Positions 50,133 to 58,939 of a DNA stretch of 64,000 bases are shown here, in pieces. This DNA comes from an uncultured Paracoccaceae bacterium. GTDB lineage: Bacteria; Pseudomonadota; Alphaproteobacteria; Rhodobacterales; Rhodobacteraceae. How positions within the stretch are numbered: position 1 is the stretch's first letter; the number at the start of each line of letters is the position of its first letter. The DNA lies in the NCBI GenBank assembly GCA_947499725.1, contig CANMPK010000002.1:434001-498000 (forward strand), written 5' to 3'. Under the pieces are notes generated by a model. It searched no databases and had not been told where the DNA came from. It saw nothing but the letters and a program-made list of their open reading frames with translations. The translations under genes were made by a program, and so were the position numbers.

Positions 50133-51053
50133 TTAGCCCGCGGCCATTAGCACTTTGGCTGTCATCAAATCCAGATGGGCGCCGCCGCCGTTTTTGAAGA
50201 CAGTGATGTCTTCAGGTGTTTGGCGTCCTTTTTGGGATGGTATGAGATCGTAGAAATCACCAAGGATGTCTTGTTCTCGGATCGCGCCGGATTTCAGCGG
50301 GATCATCAACTCTCCGATATGGTGGATGGTGGTGTCTCGGCTATCCACAAAGAGCTTGGCTTTTTGCAGCAAGGTATCATCGGCTTCGCGCATGTCGGCG
50401 CGGAAGGCTCCGATCAGATCAACATGAGTGCCGGAGGTGATCCAGTCGCCGTGTAGGATTGGGCTGCGCGCGAGAGTGGCTGTGGAAATGACATCGGCTT
50501 TGGCGCAGGCGCTGGGCAGGTCTGTGGCGGTTTTCACAGGGTAGCCTTGCGCGGCCATTTTGGCGGCGAGATCTTCGGCTTTACTGGTGGTGCGGTTCCA
50601 GATTTCGATGGTTTTTAGATTGGGCAAGACGCTGGACATGGCGCGCACGAGGCTTTCGGCGACTTTGCCAGCACCGATGATCAGGTAGGTTTCTGCGTCT
50701 GGGCGGGCCAGAAGTTTGGCGCCAAGGGCGGAATCTGCGGCTGTTTTCCATTCGGTGACCAGATCGCTGTTCATCACGGCTTGGATTTGACCGTGCTTTT
50801 CTTCAAAGACCAGCATCGCGCCTGCCACCGAGGGCAACCCGTGGGCGGCATTGTTGGGCATGACTGAAAAGGTTTTGACGCCAAAGCCGAGCCCTTCGAT
50901 CCAAGCGGCGCGGGTGACGAGAGAGTCATCGCCCTTGGTGATGAACTGATCGGAGATTTCAGCCTTTGGTAAAAGGTGCCCATCGTGCAGCGCTTGAATG
51001 ACGGTGGGCCAATTCAGGTTTGGGCCAACGGTGTCGTGGTTGATCAAGCGCAT
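50133..51053 (-). CDS. Ornithine cyclodeaminase / mu-crystallin family protein
   Basis: A 306-residue NAD-binding protein of the OCD/mu-crystallin family. The Rossmann motif YLIIGAGKVAESLVRAM is near residue 122, and AAWIEGLGFGVKTFSVMPNNA near residues 49-69 is the substrate region. Members include ornithine cyclodeaminase, alanine dehydrogenase-like and delta-1-pyrroline-2-carboxylate reductase enzymes; the exact reaction cannot be chosen from sequence alone. Convergent with the LysR gene; 10 bp downstream of arsR. Confidence 0.85.
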   Translation of the reverse strand: MRLINHDTVGPNLNWPTVIQALHDGHLLPKAEISDQFITKGDDSLVTRAAWIEGLGFGVKTFSVMPNNAAHGLPSVAGAMLVFEEKHGQIQAVMNSDLVTEWKTAADSALGAKLLARPDAETYLIIGAGKVAESLVRAMSSVLPNLKTIEIWNRTTSKAEDLAAKMAAQGYPVKTATDLPSACAKADVISTATLARSPILHGDWITSGTHVDLIGAFRADMREADDTLLQKAKLFVDSRDTTIHHIGELMIPLKSGAIREQDILGDFYDLIPSQKGRQTPEDITVFKNGGGAHLDLMTAKVLMAAG

Positions 51054-51063
51054 GGGGGCTCCT

Positions 51064-51405
51064 TTAGGTTGGGTCTTCGCTGTCGAGTTCTTGTTCTAGG
51101 AACTTTTCGAAGGCATCCAGATTGACGGGCTCGAATTGGCCAAAGCCCTGCATCCAGACGGTGGCTTCGCGCATGGCGTCGGGTTCGAGTTTGCACCATT
51201 TCACGCGGCCGCGTTTGTCTTGGCTGATCAGGCCTGCCTTGGTGAGGATCACCAGATGTTTGGAAATCGCGGCCAGAGACATGTCAAACGGTTCGGCCAC
51301 ATCGGTCACGGCCATATCATCCTCGAGCAACATCGCGAGGATGGTGCGGCGGGTGGGGTCGGCCAGAGCGGCGAAGACCGTATCAAGGTCTGACGTTTTA
51401 GACAT
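51064..51405 (-). CDS. ArsR-family transcriptional regulator
   Basis: A 113-residue winged-helix repressor: VFAALADPTRRTILAMLLEDDMAVTDVAEPFDMSLAAISKHLVIL is the ArsR motif (residues about 9-53). No metal-binding cysteine box is seen in helix 3, so it is probably not an arsenic sensor. I start at ATG 51405 (MSKTSD). It is upstream of, and likely cotranscribed with, the ornithine-cyclodeaminase-like gene, and is divergent from an EamA transporter. Confidence 0.9.
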   Translation of the reverse strand: MSKTSDLDTVFAALADPTRRTILAMLLEDDMAVTDVAEPFDMSLAAISKHLVILTKAGLISQDKRGRVKWCKLEPDAMREATVWMQGFGQFEPVNLDAFEKFLEQELDSEDPT

Positions 51406-51608
51406 ACTATTGGCCGTAGCGGGCGTGTGGCGGTGGGTCAAGTTTGGATATTTGACCAAATGCGCAAAAAGCGGATCGACCTTTCGAGAAAACAGGAGCA
51501 GGGTGCCACGCAAGCCCACAGATCGTGATGGGGTTGATCACGAAATGTAAATGGACGTTCCGTTGCCTTTGAGGGCAGGGTGCGCGCATTCAGAAGGAGA
51601 GCGTTATT

Positions 51609-52502
51609 ATGACATTGCGGTATTGGGCATTGATCTGTCTGCTGGCGTTCGGCTGGGGCTCTTCTTTCTTTTTCAACGAGATCTTGCTGCGCGAGCTTGG
51701 GCCTTTGTGGTCGGCTTTGGGGCGGATTGGCATTGGCGCGCTGGGCTGTTGGGCTTGGATCGTGGGGCGCGGCAAGTCATGGGCTTTGCCGAAAGGGGTT
51801 TGGCCCTTCATGCTGCTGTTTGGCGCCGTGCAATATGCGATCCCGCTGTCGGTGTATCCATTGGCGCAGCAGTATATCACCTCGTCTGCGGCGGGGATTG
51901 TGAATGCGATGACGCCGATCATGGCGGTGATCGTGACGCATTTCTGGCCCGGCGGCGAGAAGGTTACGACTGGTAAGGTGATTGGCGTGGTTCTGGGTTT
52001 TGCTGGGATTGTGCTGTTGGCGTGGCCAGCGTTGCAGGGGCAGGGAGAGTCTGATCCGTTGGCCTTGTTCCTGACCATGCTCGCGCCGTTATGCTATGGC
52101 ATGGCGTTGAACCTGATGCGGTATTTCGAAGGGATTGATCGTGTGTTGCTGACGGCTTGGTCGGCCACGATTGGTGCGGTGTATCTGGCGCCATTGACCT
52201 TGTCGCGTGAAGGATTTCCGGTGATTACACAGGCAGAAACCTGGGCGGCCTTGTTGACCATTGGTTTGGTGCTGACCTCGGCGGCGTTCATTCTGCTGTA
52301 TTGGCTCATCCCGCGCATTGGGGGCATGACGGCATCGACGATTACCTATCTTGCGCCGATCTCGGCTTGTTTGCTGGGCGTCTATGTTTTGAATGAGTCG
52401 ATGTTTGCCATTCAGTTTGTTGGCATGGCGGTGATCTTCTCTGGGCTGCTGTTTATTGATGGGCGCTTGGCGGGTGTCTTGCGAAAGCGACGGGCGGCTT
52501 AG
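51609..52502 (+). CDS. EamA/DMT-family transporter
   Basis: A 297-residue drug/metabolite-type permease with ten predicted helices in two EamA repeats. LLAFGWGSSFFFNEILLRELGPLWSALGRIGIGAL opens the first repeat, and the second contains SASTITYLAPISACLLGVYVLNE. AGGAG lies upstream of the ATG. It is divergent from arsR, which may control it. Substrate unknown. Confidence 0.9.
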   Translation: MTLRYWALICLLAFGWGSSFFFNEILLRELGPLWSALGRIGIGALGCWAWIVGRGKSWALPKGVWPFMLLFGAVQYAIPLSVYPLAQQYITSSAAGIVNAMTPIMAVIVTHFWPGGEKVTTGKVIGVVLGFAGIVLLAWPALQGQGESDPLALFLTMLAPLCYGMALNLMRYFEGIDRVLLTAWSATIGAVYLAPLTLSREGFPVITQAETWAALLTIGLVLTSAAFILLYWLIPRIGGMTASTITYLAPISACLLGVYVLNESMFAIQFVGMAVIFSGLLFIDGRLAGVLRKRRAA

Positions 52503-52527
52503 GGCCCTTTGGGCGGTGCCGATGTAA

Positions 52528-52547
52528 ATTCAACCAAATCGTTGAAT
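52528..52547. repeat. Perfect 7-bp inverted repeat upstream of the atp operon
   Basis: ATTCAAC-CAAATC-GTTGAAT (52528-52547) lies between the EamA gene and atpI. It may be an operator or a weak terminator; there is no T-run. Confidence 0.35.
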
Positions 52548-52705
52548 ATCGTGGATTCCGCTTGGATTGGCTTTGGGGCGGGATTTTCAGCCAGAATGTC
52601 GCACCGGCCTGCTGTAAATAGTGTTTATTTTCAGTGGTTTATTTTTGTTCAGGCATTTCTTGACTCTATGGGCGCACAGCCTTAGCAAGGCGCCAAGTTC
52701 AACCG

Positions 52706-53059
52706 ATGGAATTGTGCGTGACCGATCCAGACCAGAAAGCGCGGCTAAAGCAGCTTGAAGAGCGGATCGAGGCGGTCAAAGAGACCCAGGCACCCAAGCC
52801 CAAAACGGTAGAGCACCACACACAGGCACAGCTGGCCTGGCGCATGGTGATTGAGCTTGTGACCGGTTTGGTTATCGGTTTTGGCATCGGATATGGGCTG
52901 GATAGCCTGTTTGGCACTACGCCAATCTTCATGGTGCTGTTCATATTGCTGGGTTTCGCAGCTGGGGTGAATGTTATGATCCGCAGCGCCAAAGAAATCC
53001 AAGAAGAGAAATTGGCTGAGCTGCAAGACGCAGACAGCGAGAGAGATGAGAGGGACTAG
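52706..53059 (+). CDS. atpI: ATP synthase assembly protein AtpI
   Basis: A 117-residue inner-membrane protein of the AtpI/AtpZ family, which assists c-ring assembly and often imports magnesium. Two hydrophobic helices (about residues 46-66 and 73-93: [20 protein letters not shown] and [19 protein letters not shown]) flank a short loop. It is first in the F0 operon. ATG 52706 is used; a GTG four codons later, six bases after GGAA, is an equally good start. Confidence 0.9.
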   Translation: MELCVTDPDQKARLKQLEERIEAVKETQAPKPKTVEHHTQAQLAWRMVIELVTGLVIGFGIGYGLDSLFGTTPIFMVLFILLGFAAGVNVMIRSAKEIQEEKLAELQDADSERDERD

Positions 53060-53061
53060 AC

Positions 53062-53853
53062 GTGGCAAGCGAAGCACACGGCGCAGACGAGGGTGGCCTA
53101 GTATTTCACCCGATGGACCAGTTCGAATTGAAGTCCGTCTTTGGTGATGGCCCAATTGGAATGTTCACAATCTCAAACGCAACAATCTGGATGGCGCTTG
53201 CGATCATCTGTGTTGTGATCATGATGGTGCTGGGTTCTTCCCGCCGTGCGATCGTTCCGGGCCGCGCCCAGTCTATCGCAGAGCTGGCTTACGGCTTTAT
53301 CTACAAAATGGTTGAGGATGTTGCGGGCAAAGATGCCGTGAAGTTCTTCCCATATATTATGACCCTGTTCATGTTCATCGTGTTCGCCAACTTCCTTGGC
53401 TTGATCCCGATGGCCTTCACAACAACAGCACATTTCGCCGTAACCGTCGTTCTGGCGCTGCTGGTGTTCCTAACTGTGACTGCGGTTGGCTTTATCAAGA
53501 ACGGCACAAAGTTCTTGGCGCTGTTCTGGGTGTCTTCTGCCCCACTGGCGCTGCGTCCTGTTCTGGCGGTGATCGAGATCATCTCTTACTTCGTTCGCCC
53601 AGTGAGCCACTCTATTCGTCTGGCGGGTAACGTTATGGCGGGTCACGCGGTTATCAAAGTTTTCGCAGCCTTTGCGGCGGCGCTGGTTGTCAAAGAGATC
53701 CCAACAGCAGTTGGCGCGATCGTGACACCGCTGTCCATCCTAGGCATCACTGCACTTTATGCACTTGAGGTTCTGGTTGCCTTTATCCAGGCATACGTCT
53801 TCGCGATCCTCACATGCGTATACCTTCGGGACGCATTGCATCCATCACACTGA
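53062..53853 (+). CDS. atpB: ATP synthase F0 subunit a
   Basis: This subunit forms the proton half-channels beside the c-ring. The 263-residue polytopic protein contains the essential arginine in [14 protein letters not shown] (about residue 187), the MAHxxxGF-like end in helix 5 and a GTG start two bases after the atpI stop. A hairpin repeat follows its stop. Confidence 0.97.
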   Translation: MASEAHGADEGGLVFHPMDQFELKSVFGDGPIGMFTISNATIWMALAIICVVIMMVLGSSRRAIVPGRAQSIAELAYGFIYKMVEDVAGKDAVKFFPYIMTLFMFIVFANFLGLIPMAFTTTAHFAVTVVLALLVFLTVTAVGFIKNGTKFLALFWVSSAPLALRPVLAVIEIISYFVRPVSHSIRLAGNVMAGHAVIKVFAAFAAALVVKEIPTAVGAIVTPLSILGITALYALEVLVAFIQAYVFAILTCVYLRDALHPSH

Positions 53854-53859
53854 GTAGCT

Positions 53860-53888
53860 GGTGGGGAAGATCCCCACCCTACAGTTCA
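53860..53888. repeat. Hairpin repeat between atpB and atpE
   Basis: GGTGGGG-N5-CCCCACC followed by CTACAGTTCA. It is nearly identical to the copy at 55339-55367 and similar to those at 38943 and 37797. In the operon it could adjust mRNA stability ahead of atpE, the most heavily translated gene. Confidence 0.65.
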
Positions 53889-53935
53889 CTAGTTTCACAC
53901 TGAATTCCAAACTTCCAACGTAAGGAGAACTCATC

Positions 53936-54160
53936 ATGGAAGGTCAACTCGCACACATCGGCGCAGGTCTCGCAGGTCTAGGTACAGGTCTGGCAGCACT
54001 GGGCGTAGGCAACGTTGCAGCTAACTATCTTTCCGGCGCTCTGCGTAACCCATCCGCAGCAGCATCCCAAACAGCGACACTGTTCATCGGTATCGCGTTT
54101 GCAGAAGCACTGGGCATCTTCTCGTTCCTGGTTGCTCTGCTGCTGATGTTCGCCGTCTAA
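53936..54160 (+). CDS. atpE: ATP synthase F0 subunit c
   Basis: A 74-residue proteolipid that forms the rotor ring. Two glycine-rich helices enclose the RNPSAA loop, and the proton-carrying carboxylate is Glu57 in [22 protein letters not shown] lies before the ATG. It follows the hairpin repeat after atpB. Confidence 0.98.
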   Translation: MEGQLAHIGAGLAGLGTGLAALGVGNVAANYLSGALRNPSAAASQTATLFIGIAFAEALGIFSFLVALLLMFAV

Positions 54161-54242
54161 TCCAGCGGAACAATCCTTACGTGCGGGATGGCGTGCTTTG
54201 ACACGCCACCCGTAATTTAACGGAAGTTCCCAGGAGGACGTT

Positions 54243-54770
54243 ATGGCGACTGATACACACGCAGCTGAAGCTGTTTCAGCTCCAGGTATGCCGCAGCTGG
54301 ATTTTACAAACTGGGGCAACCAGATTTTCTGGCTTCTGGTCACACTTGTTGTGATCTACTTCGTCCTGTCGCGCATCGCGCTGCCGCGCATTGCTGCGGT
54401 TCTGGCCGAGCGTCAGGGGACCATTACAAATGACATCGCCGCGGCTGAAGAGCTGAAGGCGAAAGCGGTTGAAGCGGAAGAGGCTTATAACAAGGCTCTG
54501 ACAGATGCACGTGCGGAAGCACAGCGTATCGTTGCAGAAACCAAAGCTGAAATTCAGGCTGATCTGGATGCGGCGACTGCGAAAGCGGATGCCGAGATCT
54601 CTGCGAAAGCTGCTGAATCCCAAAAGGTTATCTCTGATATCCGTGCGGGTGCCGTGGACAGCATCAAAGAGGTTGCAGCCGATACAGCGAAAGACATCGT
54701 TGCGGCGCTTGGTGGTAAGGCTGATGCCAAATCCGTCAAAGCAGCTGTTGAAGCTCGGATGAAAGGGTAA
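54243..54770 (+). CDS. ATP synthase F0 subunit b'
   Basis: A 175-residue peripheral-stalk subunit. One membrane helix (about residues 27-48, [20 protein letters not shown]) leads into a long Ala/Glu/Lys-rich coiled coil. Its place before atpF and its negatively charged N-terminus mark it as b', which forms a heterodimer with b in alphaproteobacteria. Confidence 0.94.
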   Translation: MATDTHAAEAVSAPGMPQLDFTNWGNQIFWLLVTLVVIYFVLSRIALPRIAAVLAERQGTITNDIAAAEELKAKAVEAEEAYNKALTDARAEAQRIVAETKAEIQADLDAATAKADAEISAKAAESQKVISDIRAGAVDSIKEVAADTAKDIVAALGGKADAKSVKAAVEARMKG

Positions 54771-54775
54771 GAGAC

Positions 54776-55333
54776 ATGCGTAAACTGGCTACTCTTCTTG
54801 CCCTGACAGCGGCGACACCAGCCTTCGCGGCAAGCGGTCCTTTCTTCTCGCTGAAAAACACAGACTTCGTGGTTCTGATCGCGTTTGTTCTGTTCATTCT
54901 TGTTCTGCTGAAGTTCAAAGTGCCTTCCACATTGGGTGGCCTGCTGGACAAACGTGCAGAAGGTATCAAGTCTGAATTGGAAGAAGCACGTGCGCTGCGT
55001 GAAGAGGCTCAGACTATTCTGGCGTCTTACGAGCGTAAGCAGAAAGAAGTTCAGGAGCAGGCTGATCGTATCGTTGCGCAAGCAAAAGACGATGCGATGG
55101 CGGCGGCTGAGCAAGCGAAAGCAGATCTGAAATCCTCTATCGCACGTCGTCTGACGGCTGCGGAAGATCAGATTGCATCTGCGGAAGCATCTGCTGTGAA
55201 AGAAGTACGCGACCAAGCGGTTGTTGTTGCGGTAAGCGCTGCAAACGACGTGATCGCAAAAGGCATGACAGCGGCGGACGGCAACAAGCTGATCGACGCG
55301 GCGATTGCTGAAGTGGACGCGAAGCTGCACTAA
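54776..55333 (+). CDS. atpF: ATP synthase F0 subunit b
   Basis: A 185-residue peripheral-stalk subunit. An N-terminal hydrophobic start (possible signal, ATPAFA) and the membrane helix [22 protein letters not shown] (about residues 31-52) precede a long coiled coil. It starts five bases after b'. A hairpin repeat and a terminator follow, so the operon ends here and the F1 genes must lie elsewhere. Confidence 0.95.
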   Translation: MRKLATLLALTAATPAFAASGPFFSLKNTDFVVLIAFVLFILVLLKFKVPSTLGGLLDKRAEGIKSELEEARALREEAQTILASYERKQKEVQEQADRIVAQAKDDAMAAAEQAKADLKSSIARRLTAAEDQIASAEASAVKEVRDQAVVVAVSAANDVIAKGMTAADGNKLIDAAIAEVDAKLH

Positions 55334-55338
55334 GTTTT

Positions 55339-55367
55339 GGTGGGGTCAAACCCCACCCTACGGTTCA
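55339..55367. repeat. Hairpin repeat after atpF
   Basis: GGTGGGG-N5-CCCCACC followed by CTACGGTTCA, the best copy of the family, with only the loop bases and one tail base different from 53860-53888. It stands directly between the atpF stop and the operon terminator. Confidence 0.65.
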
Positions 55368-55370
55368 ACG

Positions 55371-55400
55371 AAAAACCCGGCTGATGAAGCCGGGTTTTTT
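55371..55400 (+). terminator. Terminator of the atp operon
   Basis: A perfect 12-bp stem AAAAACCCGGCT/AGCCGGGTTTTT with a five-base loop and T-run lies 38 bp after the atpF stop and serves the convergent GntR gene as well. Confidence 0.92.
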
Positions 55401-55418
55401 GTGTTTGGGGAGGGCGGT

Positions 55419-56189
55419 TTAGTCGCGCCCGATTTCGTGTTCATACCGCTGCTTTGCCACAACTTCGTTGCGCAGGGATTTGCTGTGGTCGTGCAGCGAT
55501 TGTTCCACGTATTTCAAGTGGTCTTGCACGGCTGCGCGTGCCGCTTTTGGGTCGCGGGCTTGCAAGGCGTCGTTGATGCGGCGGTGTTGGTCCAACAAGT
55601 CGCTGCGGGTGGTGCGCTGTTTGAACATGGCGATGCGGTTGTAGAACACGCCTTCGCGCAGCAGGTCGTACATAGAGCGCATCATATGCAGCATGATGAC
55701 GTTGTGGCTGGCCTCGATGATGGCGAGGTGGAAATCCGCGTCGAGCCGTGCTTCGTCAGTCGGGTTGCGTTTGGGGTTGGCGGCTTCCATCTTTTTGAAC
55801 ACCGCGTCGATGACTTGCAGGTCTGTATCTGACGCGAATTTGGCGGCCCGTTCAGCGGCGAGGCCTTCCATGTCTTGGCGGAAGGAGATGTAATCAAACA
55901 CCGCCTCTTCATGTTCGGCGAAAAGCTTGATGATGGCGGGGCTGAACGCATTGCCCAGCACCTCGGCCACAAAGACGCCCGCGCCAGCCTTAGAGGCCAG
56001 CAGGCCGCGCTCTTGCATTTCGGAGATCGCTTCGCGCAGCGATGGGCGGGAGACGCCGAGACGCTCGGCGAGTTCGCGTTCTGCCGGCAGCCGTTCGCCC
56101 GGCCTTAGGATGCCGCGCAGGATCAGTTGTTCGATCTGGCGGATCACGGAGGTCGAGAGTTTCTCGGGGGTGACTTTTTGAAAGGGCAT
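55419..56189 (-). CDS. GntR/FadR-family transcriptional regulator
   Basis: A 256-residue regulator of the FadR/PdhR-like class. The N-terminal helix-turn-helix reads RLPAERELAERLGVSRPSLREAISEMQERGLL, and an FCD domain follows (DADFHLAIIEASHN and the DQHRRINDAL histidine region). Such proteins sense 2-keto- or hydroxy-acids. It is divergent from an aminotransferase gene, and the operator TGGTCA-N7-TGACCA lies in the gap. Confidence 0.92.
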   Translation of the reverse strand: MPFQKVTPEKLSTSVIRQIEQLILRGILRPGERLPAERELAERLGVSRPSLREAISEMQERGLLASKAGAGVFVAEVLGNAFSPAIIKLFAEHEEAVFDYISFRQDMEGLAAERAAKFASDTDLQVIDAVFKKMEAANPKRNPTDEARLDADFHLAIIEASHNVIMLHMMRSMYDLLREGVFYNRIAMFKQRTTRSDLLDQHRRINDALQARDPKAARAAVQDHLKYVEQSLHDHSKSLRNEVVAKQRYEHEIGRD

Positions 56190-56217
56190 TGGGCCTCGGG
56201 TGCGCTGGTCTTTAAAT

Positions 56218-56236
56218 TGGTCATGCTATTTGACCA
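56218..56236. promoter_or_regulatory. Probable FadR/GntR operator TGGTCA-N7-TGACCA
   Basis: A perfect 6-bp inverted repeat with 7-bp spacer lies 29 bp upstream of the gntR start, matching the TGGT...ACCA pattern bound by FadR/PdhR-type regulators. It probably controls gntR, the adjacent aminotransferase, or both. Confidence 0.55.
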
Positions 56237-56352
56237 CGGGCTGGGGCGGGCCGCAAGGCTGGGCTGCGATGGCGTGTTTTTAAGACATTAATGTTGACCT
56301 ATTAAAGGTAAGGGGTACTGTCTCATTCACCACGTAGGAGGAGAATGATTCG

Positions 56353-57567
56353 ATGAATTTTGAACAGCTGTTTGCCTCGCGCGCATCGCGCATGAAAGCC
56401 TCGGAAATTCGAGAGCTTTTGAAGTTGCTGGATCAGCCGGGGATTGTCTCTTTTGCGGGTGGTATTCCTGATCCAGCTTTGTTCCCGTCGGGTGCGTTTT
56501 CGGAAGCCTACCAAGAGGTTTTGGCAGGCGATCAAGCGGGTGCTGCTTTGCAATATTCGATCAGCGAAGGGCATGTTGGGCTGCGCCAGTGGCTCGCGGA
56601 TCATATGACGTCGATTGGTGTACCCTGCGGGATTGAGAATATCGTGATTACGTCAGGCTCGCAGCAGGCGCTTGATTATCTGGGCAAGGTGTTTCTATCG
56701 CCCAATGACACGGCGATGGTGACGTGGCCGACTTATATGGGGGCTTTGGGGGCGTTTAGCGCCTATGAGCCGCGGTATGAGCGGTTGAATGTGCATGAGA
56801 ACCGCCCAGCGGCGGATATTGCGGCAGAGGCTGAAGCGGCCGGTGGCCGGGTGAAGTTTGCCTATCTGTCAGCAGATTTTTCGAACCCAACCGGTGAGAC
56901 CGTGGATCGTTCAGTGCGTGAAGCTTTGTTGGCCATGGCCGAGGATTTGGACTGCGCGATCTTAGAGGATTCCGCGTATCAAGCGTTGCGCTATGATGGC
57001 GAAGCTGTTCCGCCGATCTTGGCGTTGGAGCTTGCGGAGAAGGGTGACATTGACGCGTGTCGCACGGTGTATCTCGGCAGCTTTTCCAAGACATTGTCGC
57101 CCGGACTGCGGATTGGCTGGGTGTGCGCGGCTGCGCCATTGATCTCGCAATTGGTTTTGCTGAAACAAGCGGGCGATTTGCACACGGGGACGTTGAACCA
57201 GATGGCGATCGCCAAGGTGGCAGAGACTCAGTTCGAGGATCATGTGACAAAGCTGCGCAGCGTTTATGGCGCGCGGCGGGATGCGATGCTGGACGCCTTG
57301 GAGGCGCATATGCCGGAGGGCGTGGACTGGACGCGGCCTGAAGGTGGGATGTTTGTTTGGCTGACTTTGCCGAAGGGTATGGATGGTGCTGAGGTCTTGG
57401 CAGAGGCGTTGAAGACCGAAAAAGTGGCCTTTGTTCCCGGGCGCGCGTTCTTTGCGGATGGGTCTGGCGGCAATACAATCCGGTTGAGCTTTTCCATGAA
57501 CGCGGAAGATGAAATGCGCGAAGGCGTGCGGCGTTTGGCTGTGGTTTTGCGTCGAATGTTGGTTTGA
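56353..57567 (+). CDS. PLP-dependent aminotransferase (class I/II, 2-aminoadipate-like)
   Basis: A 404-residue fold-type I aminotransferase. The cofactor lysine is in LGSFSKTLSPGLRIGW (about residue 246); FAGGIPDPALFPSG near residue 34, TSGSQQALDYLGKVF and SNPTGETVD also match the 2-aminoadipate / multifunctional transaminase group. It is divergent from a FadR-type regulator, and TTGACC with TACTGT 16 bp later may be its promoter. The amino donor is unknown. Confidence 0.88.
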   Translation: MNFEQLFASRASRMKASEIRELLKLLDQPGIVSFAGGIPDPALFPSGAFSEAYQEVLAGDQAGAALQYSISEGHVGLRQWLADHMTSIGVPCGIENIVITSGSQQALDYLGKVFLSPNDTAMVTWPTYMGALGAFSAYEPRYERLNVHENRPAADIAAEAEAAGGRVKFAYLSADFSNPTGETVDRSVREALLAMAEDLDCAILEDSAYQALRYDGEAVPPILALELAEKGDIDACRTVYLGSFSKTLSPGLRIGWVCAAAPLISQLVLLKQAGDLHTGTLNQMAIAKVAETQFEDHVTKLRSVYGARRDAMLDALEAHMPEGVDWTRPEGGMFVWLTLPKGMDGAEVLAEALKTEKVAFVPGRAFFADGSGGNTIRLSFSMNAEDEMREGVRRLAVVLRRMLV

Positions 57568-57616
57568 CTAGGCTCTAATAAAGAGAAAATTAGGGTTTGG
57601 CCGTCAGGCTGAGCTT

Positions 57617-58015
57617 ATGATGCGATTCCTTTTGGTCTTTTTCCTGCTTGTCTCTTGTGACTCGCCTAGCCCCGCCTTTCGGGGGGCGGACGCGACGCGG
57701 ATTGAAATCGACGGAAGCCGATTTGTGGTGCGTTGGTTTGGCGCGCGGGCTGAGGTGTTGCGCCTGAATACGGATTGGTCGCCAAGGATTGGTGACATCG
57801 CAACGCGGGCCGAACGGGCGGTGGAACTTGTGTCTGGCTGTCAGGCAGAGCGGATTTACGGCGATGTGGCCAAGCTAACAGCGCTGTTGGATTGCGCGCA
57901 GGTGCCAAGGCCAGATCATACGGCGGAGTGGCGGCGCATGCCGCGCCGGTTTGTGGATTGTGAGACCACCGGCGCAAATGACATGGTGCTACGATTGGAA
58001 TGCTGGCGCATGTAG
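57617..58015 (+). CDS. Putative lipoprotein, 132 residues
   Basis: An exported protein: a short basic start and hydrophobic core end in the lipobox LVSC, followed by a folded part with two tryptophans near WSPRIGD and three to four cysteines. I recognise no family. It follows the aminotransferase gene by 50 bp and could be cotranscribed. Confidence 0.65.
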   Translation: MMRFLLVFFLLVSCDSPSPAFRGADATRIEIDGSRFVVRWFGARAEVLRLNTDWSPRIGDIATRAERAVELVSGCQAERIYGDVAKLTALLDCAQVPRPDHTAEWRRMPRRFVDCETTGANDMVLRLECWRM

Positions 58016-58091
58016 GAATGAAGCTGTCTGGGTGCTGATAGACGCGGTGAAACGTCGGGGCGGGTAAAAGGATTCTGGCTATGCCTGCCGC

Positions 58092-58550
58092 TTAGTCCAA
58101 CGGCATTTCCATAAAGACCGAGGCATCACTTTCCTCGTAATCGCCAAATGGGCCGCAGTCTTTGAAGCCGTGGCGATAGTAAAGCCGATTGGCCGCGTGC
58201 AAGACGTCTCCAGTTTCCAACTTGAGGGATCCCATCTTTTCGGAGCGGCCTGCGTCAATCAGCTGCGCCATAAGTTTGTCACCGATGCCAAGGCCGCGGG
58301 TGTCTGGATCGACGAACATGGATTTCACTTCGGCATAGTCTTCTCTTAGAGCGAGAGCTGCACACCCCAGATAGGTGTCTTCTTTTCTAGCAATGAAAAA
58401 CCGAATTTCGGGTTTGCAGAGTTCTGAGATTTCTAGGTAATGGTTGTCTTCCTCAGAGAACAGGCTTTGCATGAGTGCATGGCTTTGATGCAGCAGGGCT
58501 GTGGCGCGTGGGTCTTCTGGGTTGCCAAGCTCGATGATGATTTCTGTCAT
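58092..58550 (-). CDS. GNAT-family N-acetyltransferase
   Basis: A 152-residue acetyltransferase. The CoA-binding segment is VKSMFVDPDTRGLGIGDKLMAQLID (about residues 73-97). The closing LYYRHGFKDCGPFGDYEESD is also typical of GNAT members. Substrate unknown. I start at ATG 58550; the frame is open upstream. Confidence 0.88.
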   Translation of the reverse strand: MTEIIIELGNPEDPRATALLHQSHALMQSLFSEEDNHYLEISELCKPEIRFFIARKEDTYLGCAALALREDYAEVKSMFVDPDTRGLGIGDKLMAQLIDAGRSEKMGSLKLETGDVLHAANRLYYRHGFKDCGPFGDYEESDASVFMEMPLD

Positions 58551-58939
58551 GGTTCGCCTATGTCCTTGGTGGTTTGTGCGCATTCCATAGGGGATGGCGC
58601 ATGATGTCCAGAGCGGCGGGGCCACGGTTTGGGATTTTGCGTGGGCGCGTGCCCGCCGCGCTGAAATCTTGTGCTGCTTTGCAGATGGTTTGCAGCCCTG
58701 ATCGGCGCGTGTAGAGGTGATTTTTGCGAAAAACCCTTCTGATTTTCAGAATGGAAATGCTGCGATTGCACGGATTGAGGCGGTGATCCGTGAAGAGGCG
58801 GATGTGCCGAAATCGGCCAAAATAGGCCGATATCTTGTGGATAACTCGCCCAAAGCCCCCATATTCGGTGGAAAAACGTTGACGGGCGCCCTTGGGATTA
58901 CGCTAGTCTAGGTGAACTAGGAATCATGGGATTTGCCAT
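58551..58939. other. Region between the GNAT gene and smc
   Basis: No confident gene lies in these 389 bp, although one 64-codon frame is open at 58717-58911. The smc-proximal part holds a perfect 7-bp inverted repeat (ATCGGCC/GGCCGAT, 58812-58831) and, five bases on, a consensus DnaA box. The smc promoter is presumably here. Confidence 0.6.
58812..58844. promoter_or_regulatory. Palindrome and DnaA box upstream of smc
   Basis: ATCGGCC-AAAATA-GGCCGAT (58812-58831) is followed by TGTGGATAA (58836-58844), the exact reverse complement of the DnaA box TTATCCACA. A single box does not make an origin, but could link smc expression to DnaA. Confidence 0.4.

Noticed and set aside
58717-58911. 64-codon GTG-started frame upstream of smc
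   Set aside because: The ribosome site is poor and the frame runs through the palindrome and DnaA box. Coding potential cannot be shown from sequence alone.
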